Notes: generated from the sequence alone by a model not told the origin. A DNA stretch of 64,000 bases from Acidovorax radicis N35 (GCF_000204195.1 NZ_AFBG01000018.1:836624-900623), one strand, 5' to 3'; counted from the stretch's first letter, positions 7,854 through 16,806 are shown. Translations and numbers: made by a program.

Positions 7854-8819
7854 ATGAGTTCCACCATTCAACCCGCTGAACTGGGCTTCTTCTCTGCGCT
7901 GGCCGCCAGCCCCAGCCTGAGCGCCGCCGGGCGCGAAATGGGGGTCTCCACGGCGGCGGTCAGCAAGCACCTCACGCAGATGGAAAAGCGCCTGGGCGTG
8001 GTGCTGGTCAACCGCACCACGCGCCGCATGAGCCTCACGCCCGAGGGCGAGCTGCTGCTGGAGCACGCGCGCCGCATCCTGCGCGAGATTGATGCGCTCG
8101 ATGAACTCATCGTGCAGTCCAAGGCCAGCCCCAAGGGCCTGCTGCGCGTGAACGCCACCCTGGGCTTTGGCCGCATGCACATCGCCCCCGTGATCTCGGA
8201 CTTTGTGCGCCAGTACCCCGAGGTGGATGTGCAGCTGCAACTGTCGGTGCACCCGCCGCCGATCACCGACGACGCCTACGACGTGTGCGTGCGTTTTGGT
8301 GAGCCGCCCGATGGCCGCGTGATCGCCCGCCGCATCGCTCCCAACCGGCGCGTGCTGTGCGCCGCGCCTGCCTACCTGGACCGCCATGGCAGGCCCCGGG
8401 TGCCGCGCGACTTGATGGAGCACCACTGCATCGGCATCCGCCAAGGCGATGAGGCCTATGGCCTGTGGCGCCTGACCACCGGGCGCGGCAGCAAGGCACA
8501 CACCGAGTCGATCAAGATCACCGGCAACCTCACCACCAACGACGGCGAGATCGCCGTGTTGTGGGCCTTGCAGGGCCATGGCATCGTGATGCGCGCGGAG
8601 TGGGACGTGAACCGCCACTTGGCGCAGGGCTTGCTGGAGCCCGTGCTGCCGCAGTACCAGACCCCGGCGGCCGACATTTATGCCGTGTACCCCCAGCGGC
8701 ACCAGTTCTCCACGCGGGTGCAGGCCTTTGTAGGGTTTCTGGCCGAGGCGCTGGCAGCGTCGGGGGCACCGGCGGGAGTGGCGGGCAGGGTGGGCAAACG
8801 CGCGTTGACGGTTTCTTGA
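7854..8819 (+). CDS. LysR family regulator, divergent to ttuC
   Basis: A transcriptional regulator with an N-terminal winged HTH (LGFFSALAASPSLSAAGREMG, then VSTAAVSKHLTQMEKRLG) and a periplasmic-binding-like effector domain (RVNATLGFGRMHIAPVI onward), 321 residues. This LysR subgroup commonly controls the gene transcribed away from it, here ttuC and the Bug receptor. The effector is likely the dicarboxylate substrate, by analogy with DmlR. The C-terminus runs about 20 residues beyond the usual end. Confidence 0.88.
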   Translation: MSSTIQPAELGFFSALAASPSLSAAGREMGVSTAAVSKHLTQMEKRLGVVLVNRTTRRMSLTPEGELLLEHARRILREIDALDELIVQSKASPKGLLRVNATLGFGRMHIAPVISDFVRQYPEVDVQLQLSVHPPPITDDAYDVCVRFGEPPDGRVIARRIAPNRRVLCAAPAYLDRHGRPRVPRDLMEHHCIGIRQGDEAYGLWRLTTGRGSKAHTESIKITGNLTTNDGEIAVLWALQGHGIVMRAEWDVNRHLAQGLLEPVLPQYQTPAADIYAVYPQRHQFSTRVQAFVGFLAEALAASGAPAGVAGRVGKRALTVS

Positions 8820-8884
8820 TCGGAAGGGGTGGCGCTGGTGTCGCTGTGCGGGTAGGGTGTCAGCGTTCGAGTCCGTTTTTGCCC

Positions 8885-9475
8885 ATGAAACCAATTCCGC
8901 AACTTTCGACCTTGTTGGCCTGCACCCTCGCAGCCCTGCCAGTGCTGGCCGCCGACCCCACGGCATCGGCCGACTGGGCGCTGTCGGACGACGGTGCCTA
9001 TGTGCTGGACCACCGCGCCGGGCTTGCCTGGCCGCGCTGCGTGGAAGGCATGCAATGGACCGGCAAGACCTGCACCGGCAAGCCCCTGCTGCTGGACCGC
9101 GCCGAAGCCACCACCCTGGCCGCCGACCGCTGGAAGGCTGAGGGTGTGGGCTGGCGCCTGCCCCGCGCGGCAGAGCTGCAGCGCCTGGTGGACAAATCGC
9201 TCTCCCCCCCGGGCACCAACCCCATCCTCTTTCCGGCCGCGCCCGGCGAGTGGCACTGGTCCGCCACCAGCAACGTGAGCGCACCCAACGTCAATCCCTA
9301 CACCTACGGCAACATCGCACAAGGCCGTGCGGGCGACGGTGCGCGGCAGGCTGCCATGATCAACGGCTGGGCGGTGAACCTTTCCACTGGCGAGGCGCGG
9401 GGCGATGCCGCAAGGGCCAGCAAACTGCCCGTCCGGCTGGTGAGGCCAAAGCCGGTGGGTGGGGCAGGGCAGTAG
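8885..9475 (+). CDS. Exported DUF1566 (Lcl C-terminal-like) domain protein
   Basis: A 196-residue protein with a signal peptide (MKPIPQLSTLLACTLAALPV, cleavage near VLAA-DP). The mature part shows the DUF1566 pattern: DHRAGLAWPRCVEGMQWTG, GVGWRLPRAAELQRLVD, WHWSATSNV and a terminal VRLVRP. Such domains occur in exported or surface proteins of unknown biochemical role with a C-type-lectin-like fold. I chose the ATG at 8885 because it starts the signal peptide; the frame is open upstream but overlaps the LysR gene. Two cysteines (PRCVEG, KTCTG) may form a disulfide. Confidence 0.8.
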   Translation: MKPIPQLSTLLACTLAALPVLAADPTASADWALSDDGAYVLDHRAGLAWPRCVEGMQWTGKTCTGKPLLLDRAEATTLAADRWKAEGVGWRLPRAAELQRLVDKSLSPPGTNPILFPAAPGEWHWSATSNVSAPNVNPYTYGNIAQGRAGDGARQAAMINGWAVNLSTGEARGDAARASKLPVRLVRPKPVGGAGQ

Positions 9476-9486
9476 ATGAGCTGCAG

Positions 9487-10380
9487 CTAGTCCCGCGCCT
9501 CGTCGCCCCGCTGGCTCAGGCGCTCCTGCAGGAACTCGATGAAGCGCTGCACCTTGGCAGGCAGCAGGCGTGTTTCCGTCAATGCATAGACCGGAGTCGG
9601 CTTGCCCTCCCAGTCCGGGAGAACCTTCTGCAGGCGACCCGCCGCCACGTCATCGGCCACGATTTCTGCAGGCAGGAGAACGATGCCCATGTCCAATGTG
9701 GCCAATCTGCGGAACATACCTACGCTGTTGACCAGGAATCGCCCCCCGACATCAACCTTCACGGTTTCTCCGCTTCGGTGCAGCTCCCAGGTTGCTGCCT
9801 TGGGGAACCCGAGACACTCGTGCCGGGACAGTTGCGATGGATGCTCCGGCGTACCCGACACCTTCAGATAGCTGGGGGATGCATAGGCCTGCACCGAGAG
9901 GCGGGCCAGCAGCCTGGCAATCAGATTGGAGTCGCTAAGGTCCCCCATGCGGATGGCCACGTCAAACGGTTCGGAGACCAGGTCCACGCGCCGGGGAGTG
10001 AGGTCGAAATCGAAGCTGATACCGGGATAGCGGCGCGCGAAGTCTGCCACCAGCGGCGCCATGTAGATGGTCGCGAAATCGACCGGTAGAGAAGCGCGCA
10101 GTACGCCGCTGGGCTGCGCGAGCATTTCGCTAAGCTGTTCGTGCGCAATGCGCGCTTCATCCACGATTCGTCGGCTGCGCTCGTAGTACAGCTGCCCGGC
10201 TTCCGTGAGTTCAACCTTGCGTGTCGTGCGATGCAGCAGTCGCAGGCCGATGGCTTTCTCCAGCGCGCTGATCCTGCGTGACAGGGTCGAGTTCGGTACG
10301 CCGGTCACATCGGCCGCGCCCCTGAAGCTGCGTGCGTGTGCCACCTCCACAAACAGCGCCATGTCATTCAGCAACTCCAA
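9487..10380 (-). CDS. LysR family regulator, divergent to the Old Yellow Enzyme cluster
   Basis: A DNA-binding regulator with HTH MALFVEVAHARSFRGAADV... PNSTLSRRISALEKAIG and a type 2 periplasmic fold effector domain, about 297 residues. I place the start at the TTG at 10380 because GGAG sits 7 nt before it and the product then begins xELLNDMALFVEV as in relatives. A TTG at 10404 and an ATG at 10362 are alternatives. The start region overlaps a perfect inverted repeat (10380-10405), which suggests autorepression. Its likely targets are the divergent redox genes at 10631-15810. Confidence 0.87.
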   Translation of the reverse strand: MELLNDMALFVEVAHARSFRGAADVTGVPNSTLSRRISALEKAIGLRLLHRTTRKVELTEAGQLYYERSRRIVDEARIAHEQLSEMLAQPSGVLRASLPVDFATIYMAPLVADFARRYPGISFDFDLTPRRVDLVSEPFDVAIRMGDLSDSNLIARLLARLSVQAYASPSYLKVSGTPEHPSQLSRHECLGFPKAATWELHRSGETVKVDVGGRFLVNSVGMFRRLATLDMGIVLLPAEIVADDVAAGRLQKVLPDWEGKPTPVYALTETRLLPAKVQRFIEFLQERLSQRGDEARD

Positions 10381-10405
10381 TTGATTGCTCCATTTTTGAA
10401 TCAAT
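10380..10405. promoter_or_regulatory. Inverted repeat ATTGATT-N12-AATCAAT, candidate operator
   Basis: Perfect 7-bp arms at 10380-10386 and 10399-10405 cover the start of the LysR gene. The sequence around also shows a direct repeat (TTGATTGC and ATGATTGCC, each followed by a T-rich run). It suits binding by the adjacent LysR protein and control of both directions. Confidence 0.5.
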
Positions 10406-10570
10406 GATTGCCATTTTTATGTATTTATCTCTTGGTGGGAATAATAAAAAATACTGACATCGCATTCAAAGGATCGATTCGATGTTCACCAGCACGGCCG
10501 CTCTCTCCGCAGGGCCACAAAGCAAAAGGGACGGTCCCACCGGATGGGCCGTCTCCGGCTGCCAGTGCTT

Positions 10571-10599
10571 TTGACATTGCCGTCGCGGCCTGTCTATCA
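10571..10599 (+). promoter_or_regulatory. Weak candidate promoter for the OYE cluster
   Basis: A consensus TTGACA at 10571-10576 is followed after 17 nt by CTATCA, a poor -10. It lies 32 nt upstream of the Old Yellow Enzyme start. The good -35 and poor -10 suit an activator-dependent promoter, but chance is possible. Confidence 0.3.
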
Positions 10600-10630
10600 A
10601 CCCAAACCCCCAAATGCCCAAGGAATTCCA

Positions 10631-11704
10631 ATGAACCCGTTGTTCACACCCATCCGCATCGGCCGCCTTGTCGCCCCGAACCGCGTCCTCATGGCACCCA
10701 TGACACGCTCTCGCGCCAGCGATGACGGTGTTGTGGGCGACATCACGGTGACCTACTACGCCCAGCGTGCCAGTGCCGGTCTGATCATCACCGAGGGCGT
10801 GTTTCCTTCGGCCTTGGGCAAGGGCTACGTCAACACGCCCGGCGTCGAGACGCAAGCCCAGGTCGTGGCCTGGAAGAATGTGACCGAGGCGGTGCACGCC
10901 CGTGGCGGGCGCATCTTCATGCAGCTCATGCACTGCGGCCGTGTGTCGCACCCATCGCTGCTCCATGGCCAGACGCCTGTGGCGCCCTCCGCCATCCAGC
11001 CCGAGGGGCAAGCCTGGACACCTGCGGGCCAGGTGGACTTCGTGACGCCCCGTGCGCTGGGTCTGGAAGAAATTGCCGGGGTCATCGACGACTACCGCCA
11101 GGCCACCCGCCGGGCCCTCGACGCGGGCTTTGACGGTGTCGAACTGCACGCAGCGTCGGGGTACCTTCCCGAACAGTTCCTGTCCTCGGGAAGCAACCAG
11201 CGCACGGACCTGTACGGCGGCTCGGTCGAGAACCGCGCGCGGTTTGTTCTGGAGGTGCTGGACGCCATGACCGCCGAAGCCGGCGCAGACCGTGTCGGTA
11301 TCAAGATTTCGCCGGAGATGAACTACAACAGCATCACGGATGCTGCGCCCCAAGAAACCTACACGTACCTCGTGGGTCAACTGCGCGACCGGGGCCTGGC
11401 GTATCTGCATGTCGCACTGTTCGGCAACCCTGCCGTGGACTACCACGCCGTGCTGCGACCCCTGTTCAGCGGCACCTACCTGATGGGCAGCGGCCTCACG
11501 AAAGGAAGCGCCGAAAAGCTGCTGCAAGACAAGCAGGCCGACGCCGCCGTGTTTGGCGCGCCGTTCCTCGCCAACCCCGACCTGCCAGAGCGCTTTCGCG
11601 TGGGTGCTGCGCTCAACGCACCCGACCGCAACACATTCTTCGCACCACCCACTGCCAAAGGTTACATCGACTATCCCGCGCTGGTGCCCGCTGAAGCCGA
11701 TTGA
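10631..11704 (+). CDS. Old Yellow Enzyme family NAD(P)H:flavin oxidoreductase (alkene/nitroester reductase)
   Basis: An FMN enzyme that reduces activated C=C bonds of unsaturated aldehydes, ketones, nitro compounds or quinones. The 357-residue TIM barrel shows LFTPIRIGRLVAPNRVLMAPMTRSRA, MQLMHCGRVSHP, the catalytic/FMN-phosphate region FDGVELHAASGYLPEQFLS and DLYGGSVENRARF. The ATG at 10631 has AAGGA 6 nt upstream; the longer frame from 10544 lacks such a site. It is the first gene of the rightward cluster with pirin, an isochorismatase-like hydrolase, an FAD monooxygenase and an MDR reductase, a combination often induced by electrophiles. Confidence 0.92.
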   Translation: MNPLFTPIRIGRLVAPNRVLMAPMTRSRASDDGVVGDITVTYYAQRASAGLIITEGVFPSALGKGYVNTPGVETQAQVVAWKNVTEAVHARGGRIFMQLMHCGRVSHPSLLHGQTPVAPSAIQPEGQAWTPAGQVDFVTPRALGLEEIAGVIDDYRQATRRALDAGFDGVELHAASGYLPEQFLSSGSNQRTDLYGGSVENRARFVLEVLDAMTAEAGADRVGIKISPEMNYNSITDAAPQETYTYLVGQLRDRGLAYLHVALFGNPAVDYHAVLRPLFSGTYLMGSGLTKGSAEKLLQDKQADAAVFGAPFLANPDLPERFRVGAALNAPDRNTFFAPPTAKGYIDYPALVPAEAD

Positions 11705-11734
11705 AGTGGCCAACGCCACAAGGAGAAAGCCATC

Positions 11735-12559
11735 ATGACGACCATCGCCCGCATGCAACGCGCCAACCGGGGAACGCAGTTCCGCGCCTACCGCTTGCAC
11801 GGCTCCGATCCAACGCTGCTCGATCCCTTCATGGGCATCGACCATGCCTGGATGAGCGCACCTACGTTCCCGCCGCATCCGCATGCCGGGTTCTCTGCCG
11901 TGACCTACCTCTTCCTGGATTCGGAGACAGGCATTGCCAACCGCGATTCGCAAGGGAACAGGACGTTGATTGAGCCTGGCGGACTGCACTGGACCGCAGC
12001 AGGGCGCGGGGTGGTCCATGAAGAAAACCCGGCCGTCCTGGGAAGCACCACGCACCTGCTGCAAATCTTCGTCAACTTGCCGGAAGCTCGCCAGGCCGAT
12101 GCTCCGTTTGCATTGACCTTGCGCCCGCAGGACGTGCCTGTCGTGCAACGTTCAGGGGCCAGAGTGCGTGTGCCATTGGGCAGCTTTGGAGACGTGAAGT
12201 CGCCATTGACTCCCCCGACCGACGTTACCCTGCTGGACGTCACGCTGGAGCCATGGGCATCCGTGGAGATACCCGTGCCCGCCGGTCAACGGGCGTTCTT
12301 CATGCCGGTGTTTGGCAGCGCTGAGATTGACGGGGAGGTGTTCGGTCTCGACGACCTCAGCGCCCCCGTCCTGCCAACCAGCGCGGAGGCGACGACCCAC
12401 AAGCTGATGGCCAGGACGAGCGGGGCCAAGGTTGCCGTCTTCATCGGTCAACCCTTGCACCAACCTGTTCTGTCGAACGGACCGATGGCGTTTGCCAACC
12501 AGGATCATCTGGTTGCTGCAGCCGCCGCCTATCAACGTGGCGAGTTGGGAAGCCTTTAA
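11735..12559 (+). CDS. Pirin family bicupin protein
   Basis: A double cupin of 274 residues, 30 nt after the OYE gene. The N-terminal domain holds the pirin motifs DPFMGIDHAWM, FPPHPHAGFSAVTYL and WTAAGRGVVHEENP, whose three His and one Glu bind Fe or another divalent metal. Some bacterial pirins have quercetinase activity or act as redox-sensing cofactors. In this cluster it may oxidise a dioxygenase substrate or act as an electrophile sensor; neither can be decided from sequence. AAGGAG lies 9 nt upstream of the ATG. Confidence 0.9.
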   Translation: MTTIARMQRANRGTQFRAYRLHGSDPTLLDPFMGIDHAWMSAPTFPPHPHAGFSAVTYLFLDSETGIANRDSQGNRTLIEPGGLHWTAAGRGVVHEENPAVLGSTTHLLQIFVNLPEARQADAPFALTLRPQDVPVVQRSGARVRVPLGSFGDVKSPLTPPTDVTLLDVTLEPWASVEIPVPAGQRAFFMPVFGSAEIDGEVFGLDDLSAPVLPTSAEATTHKLMARTSGAKVAVFIGQPLHQPVLSNGPMAFANQDHLVAAAAAYQRGELGSL

Positions 12560-12639
12560 GGGCGCCACACACCGCCGGGGCGGGTGTCCCCTACGCCCCA
12601 TTTCATTCATTGACCACTTAGGTACTCAGGAGCTACACC

Positions 12640-13245
12640 ATGAAAGTTGAAACATTCACCGCCGAAAACTCTGCCTTGCTGCTCATCGACCACCAGGTCG
12701 GTACCATGCAACTCATCAAGAACATCGACAGGGAACTGGCGGCCAAGCAGTCGATTGCCCTGGCGAAGATGGCCAAGATTCTCAACATGCCGGTCGTCAT
12801 CACGTCCAGCCAGGAAGAGCGCGCCCAGGGCCCCATCCTTCCTGAGATTGCAAAGATTCTCCCTGAGGCCCATGACGCTCGCATCAAGCGCCCTGGCGTG
12901 GTCAACGCCTGGGCTTACCCCGACTTCAAGAAGGCGGTGCTCGCCACCGGTCGCAAGAACCTCATCATGGCTGGCGTGACCACCGACGTATGCCTTATCT
13001 TCCCCGCCATGGATGCCGCCAAGGAAGGTTTCGGCGTGCAGGCAGTGATGGACGCCTCCGGCTCGCCTAGCGATCTGTCCGAAGAGTTTTCGCGCCAGCG
13101 CATGCACGACGCAGGTGTCGTGCTCACCGCCACCAACACGCTGATGGCTGAAATTGCACAGGACTGGTCCACCCCCACCGGCGAGCAGCTGATCACCCTG
13201 CTGTTCACGGATGTGTTCCCTGCGCTGGGCGCAGCCATCGCCTAA
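12640..13245 (+). CDS. Isochorismatase-like cysteine hydrolase (YcaC type)
   Basis: A 201-residue alpha/beta hydrolase of the isochorismatase superfamily. The Asp-Lys-Cys triad is visible: Asp in ALLLIDHQVGTMQ, Lys in RIKRPGVVNAW, and Cys in AGVTTDVCLIFPAMDAAKEG, with the cis-peptide GVTTD. The length and sequence match the YcaC subgroup, whose substrate is unknown. It is 80 nt downstream of pirin on the same strand and probably belongs to the same inducible unit. Confidence 0.9.
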   Translation: MKVETFTAENSALLLIDHQVGTMQLIKNIDRELAAKQSIALAKMAKILNMPVVITSSQEERAQGPILPEIAKILPEAHDARIKRPGVVNAWAYPDFKKAVLATGRKNLIMAGVTTDVCLIFPAMDAAKEGFGVQAVMDASGSPSDLSEEFSRQRMHDAGVVLTATNTLMAEIAQDWSTPTGEQLITLLFTDVFPALGAAIA

Positions 13246-13329
13246 TGTGATTGATGTGCCTGTGAGCCTGGGCATGAGGCGCTTTGACCTGTAGGCACCA
13301 TATCTTCTATCCGCGCAGATTTGCCCACG

Positions 13330-14475
13330 ATGACTTCTTCACAACCTCTGGTGGTCGTGGTGGGGGGCTCACTGGCCGGGCTGACGCTGGCCCTCGCGAG
13401 CGCTGCACGAGGGGTGCCCGTTCAGGTCGTGGAGCGGGCTGCCGGGAGGGCGCAAGGCGGAGACAGCCTGAGCGTTGACCTCGCTGCCATTGCAAGGGCC
13501 GTGGGTCACGACCCGCGCTCCTACCCGGTGCTGCCCGTGGTGCCAGCCTACCGCGACCGGCATTTGACAACCTGGCCTGCGTTGTACGGTTGGTTGCGTG
13601 ACCGGGTCGGCGAGACACCGGGCATCGTGCTTCAAGGGGGCAAAGCCGTCGCGTCGGTCCGGGCGCGGGACGGCATGGCAGAGCTGTCCTTTTCCGATGG
13701 AACCCAAACCATGGCTGATGCGGTCATTGGTGCCGACGGGTATCAGAGCGTTGTCCGCCGAGCGGTGTTGCCCGAAGCTCCCTTTGCCCGCTATGCGGGC
13801 TATCTGGTCTGGCGAGGCCTGGTGCCGGAGCAAGCGCTGAAGCACCCCGTCTCATGGCCATCGAATGGCGGGCTGTGGATTGACTTTGTGCAGGGCTATC
13901 GTCTGGTGGCTGCTGTTGTGCCGGGGCGCGATGGTTCCACCGATATCGGGCGGCGCCAGGTGACTTTTGCATGGTTCGACGCCCACCGCGATGGACTGCT
14001 GCGCGCCATGAACCGCTTGACACCCGATGGGCACCTCGTCGGCACACTGGGGCGCAGGAACATCGATGCAGATATCCGCTTGGAGCTGGTGGCCATGGTT
14101 CCGACGCTGTGGCCGCAGACATGGGCTGAGGCTGTGACGGTTGGGGTGCGATCCACAGATTCGCTCAGTGGTGCCTCCATTGCGGAGTACCTGCCCGAGA
14201 GGCTGGCTCAGGGCCCTCTGGCGCTTGTGGGGGATGCCGCCCACACCGTGTCGCCTATGACGGGGAGTGGTTTCGCAGCAGCGGTAGATGACGCCGTGGT
14301 GCTGGCCCGCATGCTTGCCGAGCGTCCTTCAAGCGAGCGCTTCTCCGCCGCCTTGCAACGCTACGAGTCCGTACGATTGCCCTGGGTGCGTGCCCTGGTC
14401 AACCACTCGCGTCGCCTGAGCTCGGAATACGTTCAGTACGCAACCCAAGGCAGAGAGGCTGGGGTGGGGAAGTAG
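13330..14475 (+). CDS. FAD-dependent monooxygenase (p-hydroxybenzoate hydroxylase-like, group A)
   Basis: A flavoprotein hydroxylase of 381 residues. It has an N-terminal Rossmann motif (VVVVGGSLAGLTLALASAARG), the middle VIGADGYQSVVRRAV (DG motif), and GPLALVGDAAHTVSPMTGSG (GD motif binding FAD ribityl). A few residues differ from the strict GxGxxG. The substrate is unknown; neighbouring reductases suggest an aromatic or quinone compound. The start is taken at ATG 13330; an in-frame TTG lies at 13321. The 84-nt gap from the preceding gene contains no evident terminator. Confidence 0.87.
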   Translation: MTSSQPLVVVVGGSLAGLTLALASAARGVPVQVVERAAGRAQGGDSLSVDLAAIARAVGHDPRSYPVLPVVPAYRDRHLTTWPALYGWLRDRVGETPGIVLQGGKAVASVRARDGMAELSFSDGTQTMADAVIGADGYQSVVRRAVLPEAPFARYAGYLVWRGLVPEQALKHPVSWPSNGGLWIDFVQGYRLVAAVVPGRDGSTDIGRRQVTFAWFDAHRDGLLRAMNRLTPDGHLVGTLGRRNIDADIRLELVAMVPTLWPQTWAEAVTVGVRSTDSLSGASIAEYLPERLAQGPLALVGDAAHTVSPMTGSGFAAAVDDAVVLARMLAERPSSERFSAALQRYESVRLPWVRALVNHSRRLSSEYVQYATQGREAGVGK

Positions 14476-14670
14476 TCGGAGCGGATTCAGCAGCCACCGA
14501 CCGGCGCGTGTTGTGTGCGGCGAAAAACGTGGGGGACAGCAAAGCCAGCCCACTTGATCAAAAATGACGGCTGATAGCGAAGAGGCTCTGGCCAGCTCGG
14601 TCCCGCGCCTCCCTCCACACAGTCCGCCGAGCGCACGGCCCCATTTCCACACCCCTACCGCGAGTCACCC

Positions 14671-15810
14671 ATGAACCCCTCCATCCCGACTACCGCACTC
14701 CAACTGCGCTCGCTGGTTCAAGCCGACGGCACCTTGCAGATCAGCCTGGAATCCGTGTCCGTGCCCACCCCGGGGCCCGACGAGGTGTTGATCCAGGTGC
14801 AAGCCACGCCCATCAACCCGTCGGACATCGGCCTGCTGCTGGGCCCTGCCGATTTGTCCACCGTGCAGGTCGCTGGCAGTGCCGATTTGCCCGTGGCGAC
14901 TGCCCGCATCCCCGAGCGCGCGATGCCGGGCATGGCTGCACGCCTCGGTCAAAGCATGCCCGTGGGCAACGAGGGCGCGGGGCTGGTGGTGGCCGCAGGA
15001 GCCTCTCCCGCCGCGCAGGCGCTGCTGGGCCGCACGGTGGCCGTGATTGGCGGAGCCATGTATGCGCAGTACCGCGCCATGCCGGCTGCGCAGTGCCTTC
15101 CATTGCCAGAAGGCACCACGGCCGCCGAAGGGGCATCGTGTTTCGTCAACCCGCTGACCGCACTGGGCATGGTCGAGACCATGAAGCGCGAGGGCCACAC
15201 GGCGCTGGTGCACACGGCGGCGGCCAGCAACCTGGGCCAGATGCTCAACAAGGTTTGCCAGAAAGACGGCATTGGCCTGGTCAACATCGTGCGCAAACCC
15301 GAACAGGCGGTGCTGCTGCGCGAGGCCGGCGCCCAGTACGTCTGCGACAGCAGTGCGCCTGGATTCATGGCCGACCTGACCGACGCGCTCGCGGCCACTG
15401 GCGCCACCATCGCCTTTGACGCCACGGGCGGTGGCACGCTGGCTGGGCAGATCCTGCAGTGCATGGAAAGCGCCATCAACCGCAGCGCCAAGGAATACAG
15501 CCGCTACGGCTCGGCCGTGCACAAGCAGGTCTACCTGTATGGCCACCTGGACACCCGCCCCACCGAGATCCAGCGCACCTTCGGCATGGCCTGGGGCGTG
15601 GGTGGGTGGCTGCTGTTCCCGTTCCTGAACAAGATAGGCGATGTTGCCGCCCAGGCACTGCGCGCACGCGTGGCGGCCGAGTTGAAGACCACGTTCGCCA
15701 GCCACTACGCACGCACGGTATCGCTGGCGGGCGCGCTCAGTGCTGACGCCATCGCGTTTTATGGCCCGCGCAATACCGGCGCCAAGGTGCTGATTGATCC
15801 GTCGATGTAG
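14671..15810 (+). CDS. MDR-type quinone oxidoreductase (zinc-less alcohol dehydrogenase-like)
   Basis: A medium-chain dehydrogenase/reductase of 379 residues. The N-terminal GroES-like domain has PTPGPDEVLIQVQATPINPSD and GNEGAGLVVAAG. The cofactor domain has TALVHTAAASNLGQMLNKVC in place of the classical GxGxxG, then VNIVRKPEQAVLLREAGAQY. The catalytic zinc cysteine/histidine pair is not evident, which fits quinone oxidoreductase-type members. It is 195 nt after the monooxygenase; that gap holds only a degenerate AT-poor stretch and no clear terminator. It may have its own promoter. Confidence 0.86.
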   Translation: MNPSIPTTALQLRSLVQADGTLQISLESVSVPTPGPDEVLIQVQATPINPSDIGLLLGPADLSTVQVAGSADLPVATARIPERAMPGMAARLGQSMPVGNEGAGLVVAAGASPAAQALLGRTVAVIGGAMYAQYRAMPAAQCLPLPEGTTAAEGASCFVNPLTALGMVETMKREGHTALVHTAAASNLGQMLNKVCQKDGIGLVNIVRKPEQAVLLREAGAQYVCDSSAPGFMADLTDALAATGATIAFDATGGGTLAGQILQCMESAINRSAKEYSRYGSAVHKQVYLYGHLDTRPTEIQRTFGMAWGVGGWLLFPFLNKIGDVAAQALRARVAAELKTTFASHYARTVSLAGALSADAIAFYGPRNTGAKVLIDPSM

Positions 15811-15889
15811 TTGAGGGTGGCCTGCCTCCAACGGGGAGTGGAGCAGGGTGTGGGCGGTGCAGCGGTTTTAATACTAAAAATAATATTAA

Positions 15890-15919
15890 TTGCCAATTAA
15901 ATGCTTATTGGTATATAAT
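15890..15919 (+). promoter_or_regulatory. Near-consensus sigma-70 promoter
   Basis: TTGCCA at 15890-15895 and a perfect TATAAT at 15914-15919 with an 18-nt spacer, in a markedly AT-rich island. Transcription would begin near 15926, leaving an untranslated leader of about 170 nt before the gene at 16098. Such a long leader ahead of an RNA-binding protein gene suggests post-transcriptional or cold-responsive control. Confidence 0.7.
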
Positions 15920-16097
15920 TGGCTTGGTTGTAGTCACGGCTCTTGACGCGTGCCGTCACCGCAACGCTTGCTCAGCGGCGTCAAGCCGCCCACGCAGGCC
16001 GCCTTTTGCGACCTTGTCGCCCAGTTGGTCTGTAGAGCTGCAGCCGACCGAGTCCTTCGATGCTCACGCAGGTCGATTTCCAAGCCTGCGATCCTGA

Positions 16098-16337
16098 ATG
16101 AATCAGATTTCACAGACCGCCATTTCCATGGGCAAGTACGTCGTTTCGCCCGCGACACACCCGACCGACTGCGGCCGCTTTCGTGCCTCCTTCTCGGTCC
16201 ATCGTTCCCAGGGCAACGGCAGCTACTGCCGCGTGTTCCGTTTTGACAAAGCCTTTGCCTCGCGCGAAGCCGCCCGGCTCTTTGCAGTCACCCAGGGCTG
16301 GCTGCAAACGTGCATGTTGCACCCTCCGGCGTGTTGA
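16098..16337 (+). CDS. Small conserved-looking protein upstream of the RRM gene
   Basis: A 79-residue basic protein of unknown function. It is compositionally normal coding DNA with a clear reading frame: CGRFRASFSVHR, GSYCRVFRFDKAFASREAAR and FAVTQGWLQTCM look like a small alpha/beta fold with two cysteines. An in-frame ATG at 16128 (MGKYVVSP) is an alternative start. I have an impression of similar short proteins before RRM genes in related bacteria, but could not check it. It lies 121 nt upstream of the RNA-binding protein gene and probably shares its promoter. Confidence 0.6.
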   Translation: MNQISQTAISMGKYVVSPATHPTDCGRFRASFSVHRSQGNGSYCRVFRFDKAFASREAARLFAVTQGWLQTCMLHPPAC

Positions 16338-16458
16338 TGATCTGCTGACCGCAGACTCCATCCAACCTTCCAAGTTGTGGCGGACTCCCAGTCTGCACAT
16401 CCCGTATCCCCAACGGTGCGTCATTCGTTGCGCACCCTCCTTCAGAAAGGCTCTTTTC

Positions 16459-16806
16459 ATGAGCAGCAAAATCTACGTGGGCAACCTGCCTTACTCCGTG
16501 ACCGACTCCGTCCTGGAAAGCAATTTCTCCGAGTTCGGCAATGTCACTTCGGCCAAGGTCATGATGGACCGCGAAACCGGTCGCTCCAAGGGCTTCGGCT
16601 TTGTGGAAATGGCTTCGGCTGAAGTCGCCCAGGCCGCGATCAGCGCCCTGCACGGCATGTCCGTCGACGGCCGCTCGATCGTCGTGAACCTGGCCCGCCC
16701 CCGTGAAGAAGGTGGTGTTCGTTCGGGCGGCGCGGGTGGCTACACAGCCAGCAAGCGCTCGGACGTTGGCTATGGCACGGGTGGCTACGGCGGCGGTCGT
16801 TACTGA
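16459..16806 (+). CDS. RNA-binding protein with one RRM and glycine-rich tail
   Basis: A 115-residue glycine-rich RNA-binding protein of the cyanobacterial/betaproteobacterial Rbp type, implicated in cold adaptation and RNA chaperoning. The RRM spans about residues 1-80, with RNP2 IYVGNLPY and RNP1 KGFGFVEM; the tail is rich in Gly, Ser, Arg and Tyr (TGGYGGGRY). AGAAAGG lies 8 nt before the ATG at 16459; the frame is open upstream without such a site. A strong terminator follows 24 nt after the stop. Confidence 0.93.
   Translation: MSSKIYVGNLPYSVTDSVLESNFSEFGNVTSAKVMMDRETGRSKGFGFVEMASAEVAQAAISALHGMSVDGRSIVVNLARPREEGGVRSGGAGGYTASKRSDVGYGTGGYGGGRY

Noticed and set aside
10466..12148. 560-residue leftward open frame across the OYE and pirin genes
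   Set aside because: Antisense to two families with clear motifs.
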